From NCBI GenBank assembly GCA_025642075.2, contig JAODUO010000861.1:117501-181500 (forward strand): DNA of 64,000 nucleotides, given 5' to 3'. Below, in pieces: positions 52,069 to 63,655 of the stretch; position 1 is the stretch's first letter, and every line of letters starts with the position of its first letter. A program made the translations under genes and the position numbers. The DNA comes from Ridgeia piscesae. Taxonomy: Eukaryota > Annelida > Polychaeta > Sabellida > Siboglinidae. The notes beneath the pieces were generated by a model, which did not search any database, was not told where the DNA came from, and saw only the letters and a list, made by a program, of their open reading frames with translations.

Positions 52069-53590
52069 TCCCTTGTGACACTGCTCCTGGTGACACTATG
52101 GGTACTTGTGACACTGCTCCTGGTGACACTATGAGTACTTGTGACACTGCTCCTGGTAACACTATGAGTACTTGTGACACTGCTCCTGGTAACACTATGA
52201 GTACTTGTGACACTGCTCCTGGTGACACTATGGGTACTTGTGACACTGCTCCTGGTGACACTATGAGTACTTGTGACACTGCTCCTGGTAACACTATGAG
52301 TACTTGTGATACTGCTCCTGGTGACACTATGAGTACTTGTGACACTGCTCCTGGTGACACTATGGGTACTTGTGACACTGCTCCTGGTGACACTATGAGT
52401 ACTTGTGACACTGCTCCTGGTAACACTATGAGTACTTGTGACACTGCTCCTGGTGACACTATGGGTACTTGTGACACTGCTCCTGGTGACACTATGAGTA
52501 CTTGTGACACTGCTCCTGGTAACACTATGAGTACTTGTGACACTGCTCCTGGTGACACTATGGGTACTTGCGACACTGCTCCTGGTGACACTATGAGTAC
52601 TTGTGACACTGCTCCTGGTAACACTATGAGTACTTGTGATACTGCTCCTGGTGACACTATGAGTACTTGTGACACTGCTCCTGGTGACACTATGGGTACT
52701 TGTGACACTGCTCCTGGTGACACTATGAGTACTTGTGACACTGCTCCTGGTAACACTATGAGTACTTGTGACACTGCTCCTGGTGACACTATGGGTACTT
52801 GTGACACTGCTCCTGGTGACACTATGAGTACTTGTGACACTGCTCCTGGTAACACTATGAGTACTTGTGACACTGCTCCTGGTGACACTATGGGTACTTG
52901 CGACACTGCTCCTGGTGACACTATGAGTACTTGTGACACTAGTGGTGACACTATAAGTACTTGTGACACTACTCCTGGTGACACTATGAGAACTTGTAAC
53001 ACTGCTCCTGGTGACACTATGAGTCTTGTGTCACTACTGCTGGTGACACTATGAGTACTTGTGACACTGCTCCTGGTGACACAATGAGTACTTGTGACAC
53101 TGCTCCTGGTAACACTATGAGTACTTGTGACACTGCTGGTGACACTATGAGTACTTGTGACACTACTCCTGGTGACATTATGAGTACTTCTGACACTGCT
53201 CCTGGTGACACTATGAGTACTTGTGACACTACTCCTGGTGACCCTATGAGTACTTGTGACACTACTGGTGACACTATAAGTACTTGTGACACTACTCCTG
53301 GTGACACTATGAGAACTGGTAACACTGCTCATGGTGACACTATGAGTCTTGTGTCACTACTGCTGGTGACACTGTGAGTACTTGTGACACTGCTCCTGCT
53401 GACACAATGAGTCTTGTGTCACTACTGCTGGTGACACTATGAGTACTTGTGACACTGCTCCTGGTGACACTATGAGTACTTGTGACACTGCTCCTGGTGA
53501 CACTATAAGTATTTGTGACACTACTCCTGGTGACACTATGAGTATTTGTGACACTACTGCTGGTGACACTATGAGTACTTGTACAAGTAT
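52069..53590. repeat. 33-bp minisatellite with 330-bp higher-order period
   Basis: About 46 units of TGTGACACTGCTCCTGGTGA followed by CACTATGAGTACT. The + frame from the ATG at 51,954 (366 codons) reads an 11-residue unit, CDTAPGDTMST; the - strand is also open for 457 codons. Variants GDTMGT, GDTMST and GNTMST follow a fixed order that repeats every ten units. Towards the 3' end, units lose blocks of 3-9 bp and the frames break. Confidence 0.96.
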
Positions 53591-53680
53591 AGATGTCGTA
53601 TCCGTGAGCAGGTGAATTCTGAATGCCGTAATTAAATATGGACAATTATAATTTGTGTTGTGTGTACATTCAGTTGTTCA

Positions 53681-55388
53681 AAAATGAGGGTGCCCGCTCC
53701 CAAGTTTTATTTTTTATTTACTAAAATGAGGGTGCCCGCTCCCAAGTTTTATTTTTTATTTACTAAAATGAGGGTGCCTGCTCCCAAGTTTTATTTTTTA
53801 TTTACTAAAATGAGGGTGCCCGCTCCCAAGTTTTATTTTTTATTTACTAAAATGAGGGTGCCCGCTCCCAAGTTTTATTTTTTATTTAGTAAAATGACTG
53901 TGCCCGCTCCCAAGTTTTATTTTTTATTTACTAAAATGAGGGTGCCCGCTCCCAAGTTTTATTTTTTATTTACTAAAATGAGGGTTCCCGCTCCCAAGTT
54001 TTATTTTTTATTTAGTAAAATGACTGCCCGCTCCCAAGTTTTATTTTTTATTTACTAAAAGGAGGGTGCCCGCTCCCAAGTTTTATTTTTTATTTACTAA
54101 AATGAGGGTGCCCGCTCCCAAGTTTTATTTTTTATTTACTAAAATGAGGGTGCCCGCTCCCAAGTTTTATTTTTTATTTACTAAAATGAGGGTGCCCGCT
54201 CCCAAGTTTTATTTTTTATTTACTAAAATGAGGGTGCCCGCTCCCAAGTTTTATTTTTTATTTAGTAAAATGACTGTGCCCGCTCCCAAGTTTTATTTTT
54301 TATTTACTAAAATGAGGGTCCCCGCTCCCAAGTTTTATTTTTTATTTGCTAAAATGAGGGTGCCCGCTCCCAAGTTTTATTTTTTATTTACTAAAATGAG
54401 GGTTCCCGCTCCCAAGTTTTATTTTTTATTTAGTAAAATGACTGCCCGCTCCCAAGTTTTATTTTTTATTTACTAAAATGAGGGTGCCCGCTCCCAAGTT
54501 TTATTTTTTATTTACTAAAATGAGGGTGCCCGCTCCCAAGTTTTATTTTTTATTTACTAAAATGAGGGTGCCCGCTCCCAAGTTTTATTTTTTATTTACT
54601 AAAATGAGGGTGCCCGCTCCCAAGTTTTATTTTTTATTTACTAAAATGAGGGTGCCCGCTCCCAAGTTTTATTTTTTATTTAGTAAAATGACTGCCCGCT
54701 CCCAAGTTTTATTTTTTATTTACTAAAATGACTGCCCGCTCCCAAGTTTTATTTTTTATTTACTAAAATGAGGGTGCCCGCTCCCAAGTTTTATTTTTTA
54801 TTTAGTAAAATGACTGCCCACTCCCAAGTTTTATGTTTTATTTAGTAAAATGAGGGTGCCCGCTCCCAAGTTTTATTTTTTATTTACTAAAATGCGGGTG
54901 CCCGCTCCCAAGTTTTATTTTTTATTTACTAAAATGCGGGTGCCCGTTCCCAAGTTTTATTTTTTATTTAGTAAAATGAGGGTGCCCGCTCCCAAATTTA
55001 ATTTTTTATTTAGTAAAATGAGGGTGCCCGCTCCCAAGTTTTATTTTTTATTTAGTAAAATGACTGTGCCCGCTCCCAAGTTTTATGTTTTATTTAGTAA
55101 AATGAGGGTGCCCGCTCCCAAGTTTTATTTTTTATTTACTAAAATGAAGGTGCCCGCTCCCAAGTTTTATTTTTTATTTAGTAAAATGAGGGTGCCCGCT
55201 CCCAAGTTTTATTTTTTATTTAAAATATGGGTGTCCGCTCCCAAGTTTTATTTTTTATTTAGTAAAATATGGGTGTCCGCTCCCAAGTTTTATTTTTTAT
55301 TTAGTAAAATGCGGGTGCCTGCTCCCAAGTTTTATTTTTTATTTAGTAAAATGTGGGTGCCCATTCCTGTTTTATTTGTTTATTTACT
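53681..55388. repeat. 42-bp minisatellite, about 40 copies
   Basis: The unit is AAAATGAGGGTGCCCGCTCC followed by CAAGTTTTATTTTTTATTTACT, read on + as MRVPAPKFYFLFTK. Variants with ACTGCCC are 2 bp shorter and break the frame, so the array falls into several open frames (53,660-54,058; 54,066-54,476; 54,478-54,726; 54,850-55,392). Units with AGGGTTCCCG recur 418 bp apart (53,981 and 54,399), indicating a ten-unit higher-order period. On the - strand each unit holds two AATAAA hexamers. Confidence 0.96.
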
Positions 55389-57477
55389 ATGACGCTGTAC
55401 GTACTTGTGACTACAACATGCATGCTGAAGGTTTGCTGCCTGCCAATTTGTGTTTAGTTACTTTATTAAGTTCGGAACAACGTTTGCAATCTGAAAGATT
55501 CCACCTGCAACATGTTCAAATGGTAAACCAAACATCCTGTCTCAAAAGAAAATTTACTGGCAATAATGCTGAGGCGAACAGAGTTAACCGCTATATGCTT
55601 TGATGTTTAACTTTCCCACGTTCTAGACAGCAGACTTCCCATTGCAAATTACTGCTCTGCCAATTCTGGGCAGAGGAGCTGGCACCCCCCTCTCCCTTTA
55701 ATGACATGGTACTGCTGAAAGATACGATAGGCCTATATGTGACTACCACAGAATACAATGTCAGACAGAGAAATGCACATGCGTAGTGCACACACATGCG
55801 TAGTGCACACACGTGTAGTGCACACACATGCGTAGTGCACACACGTGTAGTGCACACACATGCGTAGTGCACACACGTGTAGTACATACATGTGCAGTGC
55901 ACACACATGCACATTCACATGTGCATCACAAACATCGATACACAAAGAGCACACAAGCACAGACAGAAATATAGACATTGACACACATGAATGCATACGT
56001 GCATGCTCAAATGCACGAGTTTCTAGCACGCAGTTACTACACACGACGCATTTTGTTCACATTTATTACATACATCAGCACGTCGTCTCACAGGATCCTG
56101 TCTAATATGACAACAATTCACGAGAACAATTTATACAAATTTTCAACTCTTACCACAACAAACACATGACACCAGGACAATTTCAACATCCGACTGCCAA
56201 GAACAATCAGGAGCATTTTCCTTCTGTTTACAAACAATGATTAAGAAAATATTTTAGTCACATCTTCAAGGGGGTACATCAAATGATATTTAGGAACGAA
56301 ATCACATTTCACAGAGAAGGTGTACAGCCAAACATGGGTGACAGAAACTGGATACAGATCTTTTAAAATACTGTTTCTCTACATACGAACTATAGTTATA
56401 TCAATAGTACACGAGACAATGCCTATAGCAGTTCTAGCATGATACTTACATACTGAACTAAGCTGATTTATCTATGTCAAGCTAAGCAGACATGAAGTAG
56501 TCGGTTCAAGTAAAAGATTAAATTTATACCTGAACTGTTTCTTTATAAAGGGAAAAACAAGCAAACATGAGTGCTGGTTGATATTCATACCGTATCATAG
56601 ATGTTTTGTGTGCACGTGGCTATGTGTGTCTGAGTCAGTGTATATCTCTTGTTTATTTATGTATGTATGTAACTGTGTTAAAATTAGTTTTTCAATGCTA
56701 TAATAATCATATAAGTGATTTGGCATGAATTGTTTGTACTGGAAGCACCCAGTCCATTGGAGCATTTGTCAACACAAGCAGTTGTTCGTGTTGAAAGCAC
56801 CACATGAGAGCAGAGACAAAATACTACACATTGTATGTGCAACCCTACAAAAGCTCTATATTCTACAAACAAATCAGACTAATTTCCTATACAAAATAAA
56901 TAATACGTAGGTTAATCGTAATATCGTAGAAAGTGAAGTGCAAATTCATACTGTTTGAACTTTGTTCACTTAAAAATTATTATTTTATGATATGTAATTT
57001 TATAATGATAACACTAGTAACATTTTATTAAATCCTAAATCTGATATCAGAACATTGACTTGGATTTGCAGACGTATCCACGGAATCTGGAAGTTTGAAC
57101 AACTGGATAAATGGATTCTTCCAATCTGCTCAAAAAACTGACTCGACCTGTTTACACGCATTTATCAAATGACGATAAAACTATGATATAAGTACAATGA
57201 GAGGGCTACATTTTCTGAAGCTAACGCAGGTGTGACTGCTGAAAGAAACCAACCAAACTGATACGACACACAAATTAACATCACTGCGACAATACAATTT
57301 GTGACAGAAAGAAATAAACTAAAACATACACAGCATTCATGATCATAATGATATCGATGATACCATGACAACAGGTAATAATACCAACTACCCACACAGC
57401 ATTTCCGTTTTTGGCTAAGGATTGACAAAGAATGGCAGCCTAGGGCCAATATGCTTTAAGTCGACAATAGCTTAGAA
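55389..57477. other. Non-coding sequence between the convergent genes
   Basis: Contains the TGCGTAGTGCACACAC array listed separately; otherwise AT-rich. Part may be the 3' untranslated region of the - strand YPEL5 gene. Candidate - strand AATAAA signals lie at 57,024-57,029 and 56,652-56,657, but none can be chosen from sequence alone. Confidence 0.4.
55774..55915. repeat. CACACATGCGTAGTG / CACACGTGTAGTG tandem repeat
   Basis: Alternating 13-16 bp units built from TAGTGCACACA with ATGCG or CGTG, about nine copies, decaying at both ends. Confidence 0.9.
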
Positions 57478-57635
57478 TGCCAATGTTGGGCCAATGTTAA
57501 TAGGCCAATATTGGCCCAGTGCGAAGCCAAGCAACATATTGCTATTATTGGGCTAACATTGGCCGAAGGGACTTGACACATAAATTGGACCAATATTGGC
57601 CGAAGTTGGAAATGCTATCTGGGTATGGAGCATCA
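57478..57635. repeat. Palindrome-rich dispersed repeat (possible MITE)
   Basis: A 150-bp block contains at least four variants of the self-complementary motif CCAATATTGG (ccaatgttgggccaatgtta, aggccaatattggcc, gctaacattggcc, accaatattggcc), with GCGAAGCCAAGCAACA between them and a tail GAAATGCTATCTGGGT. It looks like a transposable-element end or MITE, because its composition is unlike the flanks. A second copy is not present in this window, so dispersal is inferred. Confidence 0.55.
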
Positions 57636-58245
57636 ACATTCGTAAATACATTTGGTCACGTCTCCACAAAACCTGCTGCTAGCATCTTGTTGGTCTCTGT
57701 TTGGTGTCATTCTAACCCCTGCACCAATGCCTGGCAACCCACTAAACAAAACTGTCCCGTGACACCATAATAAAATATATATATGCATAATGTTAGATAT
57801 GATTCATAATTAACAAAAGATGTTGGAAAGTCGACTCCTTCGCTGTAGCACAATCTTCCTCCCAAAGCAGGAGAGCTACACTATTTACCAACACTTTGGC
57901 TTCCTGAGTTCGTGTCCACGTATCTCGGCCTCAACGCTTTGCCTCGAACCATGCATCTGACCAGGTGGCACCACCAGTCATCCAGTGCCTCGCGCATTTG
58001 TTTGTCGTCATTCCTGATTCAGCTGAAGCCAAAGCAAAAATGTCAACCAGGTCCATCATCGGGTTTCCGTGGCACCAAAACACAGACTAGTAGGACAGCG
58101 CGAATCTCCAATTCAATGACACTGCACATATTCACCCCTGGCAACCGTCACTAGGCAACGTGTCCTAACGTCGACAAGCGGAACGCCTGAAAGCGCGACT
58201 GTTTTTTTAACTTCGACAAAGCTCGGTCCTATGCGCACGAGTTGC
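57636..58245 (-). other. Probable YPEL5 3' untranslated region (- strand)
   Basis: The sequence directly downstream of the YPEL5 stop on its own strand; no other gene is evident. An 80-codon + frame at 57,912-58,154 has no recognisable similarity. The length of the UTR is not determined. Confidence 0.4.
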
Positions 58246-58608
58246 TTAGTTCTCGTTTGTGTAATGGTCGTCGAAACTTTCGCTCTCGGAGACGAGTGCT
58301 CGCTCCAGAATCACCTTCCCCTCCTTATAGCGTTGGTTTTCCTCCGTCGCGAACTCGTAGATCCAGCCGAGTTTCGCCTCACAGTTCTTGCACGAAACGT
58401 CGCGCACCATATGCCGGCCAGTGAGCATCACGCGGTCCTGAACGTCGCTGAAGTTGAGGTTAACGACGCGATTGAAGAGAAAGGCTCGTCCCGTCGCGCC
58501 CGTGAACCGCGTCGAGATCAGCTCGGAGCGATTCGTCAGCGGAATGTCACAGCTGGCACAGGAGAACAAACGAGACCCGCCCAGGTGGTTCAGGAAGATC
58601 CGCCCCAT
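58246..58608 (-). CDS. YPEL5: Yippee-like zinc-binding protein YPEL5
   Basis: An intact 120-residue protein in one coding exon, ATG at 58,608-58,606 and TAA at 58,248-58,246. It begins [17 protein letters not shown] and has the Yippee zinc-binding pattern exactly: Cys17-x2-Cys20, 52 residues, Cys73-x2-Cys76. The conserved stretches [36 protein letters not shown] and [10 protein letters not shown] mark the YPEL5 branch rather than YPEL1-4. Length matches the family (about 121). YPEL5 in vertebrates associates with the CTLH/GID E3 ubiquitin-ligase complex and locates to nucleus and centrosome; that role here is inferred by family. The acidic C-terminal end ([13 protein letters not shown]) is variable in the family. 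The gene is convergent with the RhoGEF. Confidence 0.97.
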   Translation of the reverse strand: MGRIFLNHLGGSRLFSCASCDIPLTNRSELISTRFTGATGRAFLFNRVVNLNFSDVQDRVMLTGRHMVRDVSCKNCEAKLGWIYEFATEENQRYKEGKVILERALVSESESFDDHYTNEN

Positions 58609-58630
58609 CTCAGCGCCCTCTAGTGGTCAC
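58609..58630 (-). other. YPEL5 5'-UTR part of the coding exon, with splice acceptor upstream
   Basis: On the - strand the 22 bases before the ATG are preceded by a pyrimidine-rich tract and acceptor (TTGTTTTGTTTCCCAG, ending at 58,631). This implies a non-coding first exon further upstream (higher coordinates), which I could not locate. Confidence 0.6.
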
Positions 58631-58631
58631 C

Positions 58632-61330
58632 TGGGAAACAAAACAATGTGTGTTTATGTCTGTGTTCACACTGCTCACACAACTGCATGATATAGGCATG
58701 GACTGCGGGTCATAGAGATGCATTTCAACGCATTAAAAAGCTACATTTTGCTAAGGTAATGTTACAGGAAATAAAGAAATGGATAAATGCGATACAGATT
58801 GTATCAGTAAGTTACAACTATTGGAATAGAAATTAAAATAATGTGTTTTCAATATGTGAATTGTAATATTTAAATACATTATATACTGGTTGCATTTCAA
58901 CATCTGAAAACAAAAATATTTGCCGATTTTACCAAAATTAACTAATGTTTTCCAAAATTATGTTTTAATTAATTCATGGTGTTTATTATGTACCATAATT
59001 TAAGTTTGCAATTTATTATAATACAATAGTAGTTGTACAATGTACAAAATAGTTACAAAATAACATGTTATTTTTGCGATGTTACTTTTCCTTTTATATT
59101 TTGTGTACTTTTGACCCGCTTTCGATCCTACAACTAAAACACCTTGAACTAATGATTTCAACTACTGTACTGGGTATATATATTATATATAAATAGACAG
59201 GCGTAAATAGACAGATTGAGCAGTAGAGGGCAAAGGTCACTGTGGGCACTTTGAGCCCATGAAGCTGTGAACAGCTGCCTGTCAGTGTACACAGTACACA
59301 CCCGGCTAGACAAGAGATGCAGCTGATGTCCCCCCCCAGGGTAGCTAGGTGAGGGCTGGGAATATTGGGGTGGGGAGTTTACCTAAGAAGAATGAGTTGA
59401 TTGACACAGCTTTTGCAATGTCAGTTTCAATTTTTTTCTGAAAAGCACAGTTTGTCTTGATTTGTATGTCATACTATAGCCTCATTCTAGAAGGACATTG
59501 ACATCCACGAAACCCAATTTTAACTAGTTACATGAACATTAATATTCGTTATTCACATTCATCACATATACAATTTATATGAAATGTTTTACCAAATTAT
59601 TTATTACTATTATTACTCATACAATTTATTTATTTATTAGTAGTATTTTTATGTAATTATTTACTTCTTTATTCAGACATTCCACAAAAATCAACATGTA
59701 TTTAAAACATGTATTTTTTATTCTTTTTGCTGCGAATACCTGGTATTTTAAATAATATATATACCGGTATTCATATTTTTGTCTGATTATTTATTGAAAT
59801 TCTACCATTTTTATGTATTTCAATACGTTGTGAACCACCACGAACAATATTGGACATGGCGCTATATCAAATAAAACATATTATTATTATTATCACAACT
59901 CTGCACACATAAGCATGATCATGTGTGAGGTTTTTGGTATATGACAAGAAAGATGATGATCTGATTTCTTGTAGCTGCATTATAATGACAATAACTATGT
60001 CCCTGACCCTGTCACAGAAGACGTAATTGGAGCAAAAGAGAAAATGAATTTAAAGCACTGGTGGCCTAACAATGTCATCCAATGTCACGACACCCCCCGA
60101 GACAACATGGTGGTCACACTGCTGTAGTTCTCAACACCCCGAAATGTATTCTTTTACTGGGCCAGTGGTAGATAACTTTGTTTTAATTGGCTTAACAAAT
60201 TGTCTTGGGATGTTATAGTGGGTAATTTGCAATTTTTTTTAATCTAAACCTTCAATCCAACAAATTTATTATAAGTCATGTGTATGTTGTTTGAGAGAGC
60301 AAAACAAATCAACAACACCCAACACCAATGTAACTTCCCTATCCATATTAGCTCCCTGGCTTACCAGTCAAACTGATGACAACTAGAATTGCTTATTGAC
60401 TCTGAGATCGATTAACCGTTTTGTATTGATGTGTCTATGAGCTTTGTTTCTAGGGATTTGGCTGCAACAGAAGTTACCAAATTATTATTATTTTGTAGAA
60501 ACGATACCTTTGATTCAAAATATTAGATTTACTTACTCTACTCTAAATGTCAAATTAAATAAGTTACAAGTCTGTTTGATGATTTTACAAAAAGGACACT
60601 CTACACTCGAGCTGGTATAGTTCAGTGGATATAAGGTAGGTTTGCTTTTTGCAACATGAATACTAGTAAAAGTGATGTGCAAATGACAAAATTTGAGGAT
60701 GCATTTCTCATGGGCCTAACTTGTCAGTATTCAATTTAACCTAACGTCACCATGAATAATAAATATGACTTTCCTTGAAAATTATTTATAGTACAACATA
60801 GACGATTACGTATGAATATATCAGTGGAATAACATATGAGTACTGAGCATATTTATGCGAGTCATTCAAACTGTTCTTCACTGTTCAGAAATGCAATTTC
60901 AAATACTGGAGGAATTAGAAATGTTTAGCAGCTCAATGAACAGTTTATAGTAGCCATTGAGCAATACACTCACTGCATGTCTGAGCTTGACTGGCATTAA
61001 ACCACTGTGTACTGCATTCAGCAGCTGGACACACAAAGCCAAGTGAACTCACACTCACAGGCATTCACCCTAATCACTGTTCTTTCAATTGTGGCTTCGT
61101 TCATAACTGTGTAACATTCATCTAGATTTATACAGGGCATTCTAATTATTAGACTGACCAATTGCCCGTGTGTTAAAATGTCAGTAGTTTTCAAGACTTG
61201 CCACATAGTATGTACATTTGTAACAATATTATGACACAGTGGATTCATAAGGTATTTATAATAATGCTGAAGTATCATAATAGTACTGTGTGTTTGTTTA
61301 CAAGCACAGTCACAATAACTACAGCACATG
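58632..61330. other. AT-rich sequence upstream of YPEL5
   Basis: No gene supported. It should contain the 5' intron, first exon and promoter of YPEL5, if these are in the window. A retroelement-like tail (TGGCGCTATATCAAATAAAA followed by (ATT)n) lies at about 59,858-59,895, pointing to an old LINE/SINE 3' end on the + strand. A poly-C run is at about 59,330-59,338. Confidence 0.45.
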
Positions 61331-61334
61331 TTTA

Positions 61335-61886
61335 ACCCTTTTTATCCGGAATACGATTCTAGTCGTAGTTACCCCTTTTTATCCGGTATACGATTCTAGT
61401 CGTAGTTACCCTTTTTATCCGGAATACGATTCTAGTCGTAGTTACCCTTTTTATCAATACGATTCTAGTCGTAGTTACCCTTTTTATCCGGAATACAATT
61501 CTAGTCGTAGTTACCCTTTTTATCCGGAATACGATTCTAGTCGTAGTTACCCTTTTTATCCGGAATACAATTCTAGTCGTAGTTACCCTTTTTATCCGGA
61601 ATACGATTCTAGTCGTAGTTACCCTTTTTATCCGGAATACGATTCTAGTCGTAGTTGCCCTTTTTATCCGGAATACATTCTAGTCGAGTTCCCTTTTATC
61701 CGGAATACATTCTAGTCGTAGTTACCCTTTTTATCCGGAATACAATTCTAGTCGTAGTTACCCTTTTTATCCGGAATACGATTCTAGTCGTAGTTACCCT
61801 TTTTATCCGGAATACAATTCTAGTCGTAGTTACCCTTTTTATCCGGAATACAATTCTAGTCGTAGTTGCCCTTTTTATCCGGAATA
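61335..61886. repeat. 36-bp minisatellite, about 15 copies
   Basis: The unit is CCCTTTTTATCCGGAATACG followed by ATTCTAGTCGTAGTTA, period 36 bp, with GATTC/AATTC variants. Two copies (around 61,455 and 61,670-61,700) have short deletions. The 12-residue frames on both strands are artefacts of a multiple-of-three unit. Confidence 0.96.
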
Positions 61887-62788
61887 ACATCAGTATATCG
61901 ACATCACTAGGAAACCAATAGTTTTCATCCAATCAGTGCCATTCTTTTTGGGTATTTGCAGTACAAAGCAAAGCTAAAGTGAAATCAAAGATGGCGTCGA
62001 GTCGCAAAGGTCGTTAAATGTTGACGTATTTTGAAGGATAACTACACTAATTTACTTCATACTTGTGATGACAAGAAGACAGACAAGTCGTATAGCCCAA
62101 TTTTTTTGAAGGACAAATTTTATGGTATTTGTTACTTTTGTCCGGAAGACATACTTTGGGAATCATTGAAGTCGTGATCAACCCTTTTTGGCATCCATTT
62201 TCACCCACCTCTCATCAGCCGTATTTTTGCGCCAACAAAGTTAATATCATTTCCAACGAAATAACTACTTCATAAATAAAGTTTACATTAAATGAATGAC
62301 CACTAGTTGTTCACTTAGAGTACTTCTTTATTATGTTATAAAGAAACCTTTTATCCAAACAATTATTATTTCCCGTTGACCCGAAAATTTATCTATCCAT
62401 TTTTGCATAAATTCAGCTACAACCCACCACGTTTAGCGATTCAATCGAAACGAGACGATTACACAATTTTACATAATTTTAGGATTGTTTATCCAAAGAT
62501 TTTGTGGATAAGTTGTATACCTTTTTTTCAGCAGAGAGTAATGCATAAATTAAACTCAAACTTCTCGTTGACATGTTGCCTCCTTCATGGCGAAAATGTC
62601 AGGGGAAGAGTACATGTGGAAATCCAAAATAGATTTTAATTTATTGGGCAGGTTTTGCCATTCCACGTATTTATATATATACGATACAATCTATGAGTTT
62701 ATCCGAAAACAACTTGTAGTTTTTTTATCTACTTTTCTAAAAGTATATCATCATCTTTTTATCCATCTTTTGTGAGTTTTTTCTTTGA
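61886..62788. repeat. ~0.9-kb tandem duplication, copy 1
   Basis: Begins AACATCAGTATATCGACATC and runs directly into copy 2. Shared landmarks are AGATGGCGTCGAGTCGCAAA (61,990), GCATCCATTTTCACCC, CGATTCAATCG, CAGAGAGTAATGCATAAATT and TGGCGAAAATGTCAGG. Open frames are short and broken, so any protein it once encoded is not readable. It could be a degraded mobile element or a segment duplication. Confidence 0.85.
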
Positions 62789-63655
62789 AACATCAGTATA
62801 TCGACATCACTAGGAAACCAATAGTTTTCATCCAATCAGTGCCATTCTTTGGGTATTTGCAGTACAAAGCAGGTACCCCCAAGCTAAAGTGAAATCAAAG
62901 ATGGCGTCGAGTCGCAAAGGTCGTTAAATGTTGACGTATTTTGAAGGATAACTCCACTAATTTACTTCATACTTGTGATGACAAGAAGGCAGACAAGTGG
63001 ATAGACAATATATGATGGACAGTCATGGTATTTGATGTGACATTTGTCCGTGAAGACACACTTTGAAGTCATCGAAGTGGGATCAACAGCCAATGGCATC
63101 CATTTTCACCCACCTCACATCACGCCGTATTTTTGGCGCCAACAAAGTTAATATAATTTCCAACGAAAGTAACTACTTCATAAATAAAGTGACATTGAAA
63201 TGTTGACCAAAGTTTTCACGTTAGAGTACTTCTTTATTAGTTATAAAAAACGAGCCACAAAATTATACATCGTTGACAGAAAATATTTCACAAATTTGCA
63301 TAATTCCGCTCAGCAACACCACACGTTGGCGATTCAATCGACAGACATTACAAACAATTTTACATAATGAGATTATTATCCAAGATATGTGGACAAGTTG
63401 TATACCTTTGTTTTCAGCAGAGAGTAATGCATAAATTAAACTCAAACTTGCTCGTTGACATGTTGCCTCCTTCATGGCGAAAATGTCAGGTGAAGAGTAA
63501 TGTGGCAAATCTCAAAATAGATTTTAATTTATTGGGCAGGTTTTGCCATATGCCACGTATAATATATATACGATAAAACTATGAGTTTGTCGATGCAACT
63601 TGATAGTTTATTTTATCTACTTTCTAAAAGTATATCATCATCTTTTGTGAGTCCA
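62789..63655. repeat. ~0.9-kb tandem duplication, copy 2
   Basis: Follows copy 1 without a gap and repeats its landmarks in the same order (GATGGCGTCGAGTCGCAAAG at 62,900; CAGAGAGTAATGCATAAATT at 63,418; TGGCGAAAATGTCAGG at 63,475). It differs from copy 1 by many small indels and has an inserted GGTACCCCC near 62,872. The 36-bp array does not recur in front of it. Confidence 0.85.

Noticed and set aside
52069..55388. CRISPR-like arrays of regularly repeated units
   Set aside because: Units are contiguous without unique spacers, and the genome is eukaryotic.
53660..55392. Repeat proteins of 14-residue units (MRVPAPKFYFLFTK)
   Set aside because: Pure minisatellite with frame-breaking 2-bp variants. 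No unique flanking coding sequence or signal peptide.
60608..60680. tRNA-like stretch (CTGGTATAGTTCAGTGGATA)
   Set aside because: Resembles an A-box region, but I find no B box or cloverleaf with matching stems downstream.
61290..61932. Open frames with SRSYPFYPEYDS units on + and a basic repeat on -
   Set aside because: Artefacts of the 36-bp array; both strands are open and the frame shifts where units carry deletions.
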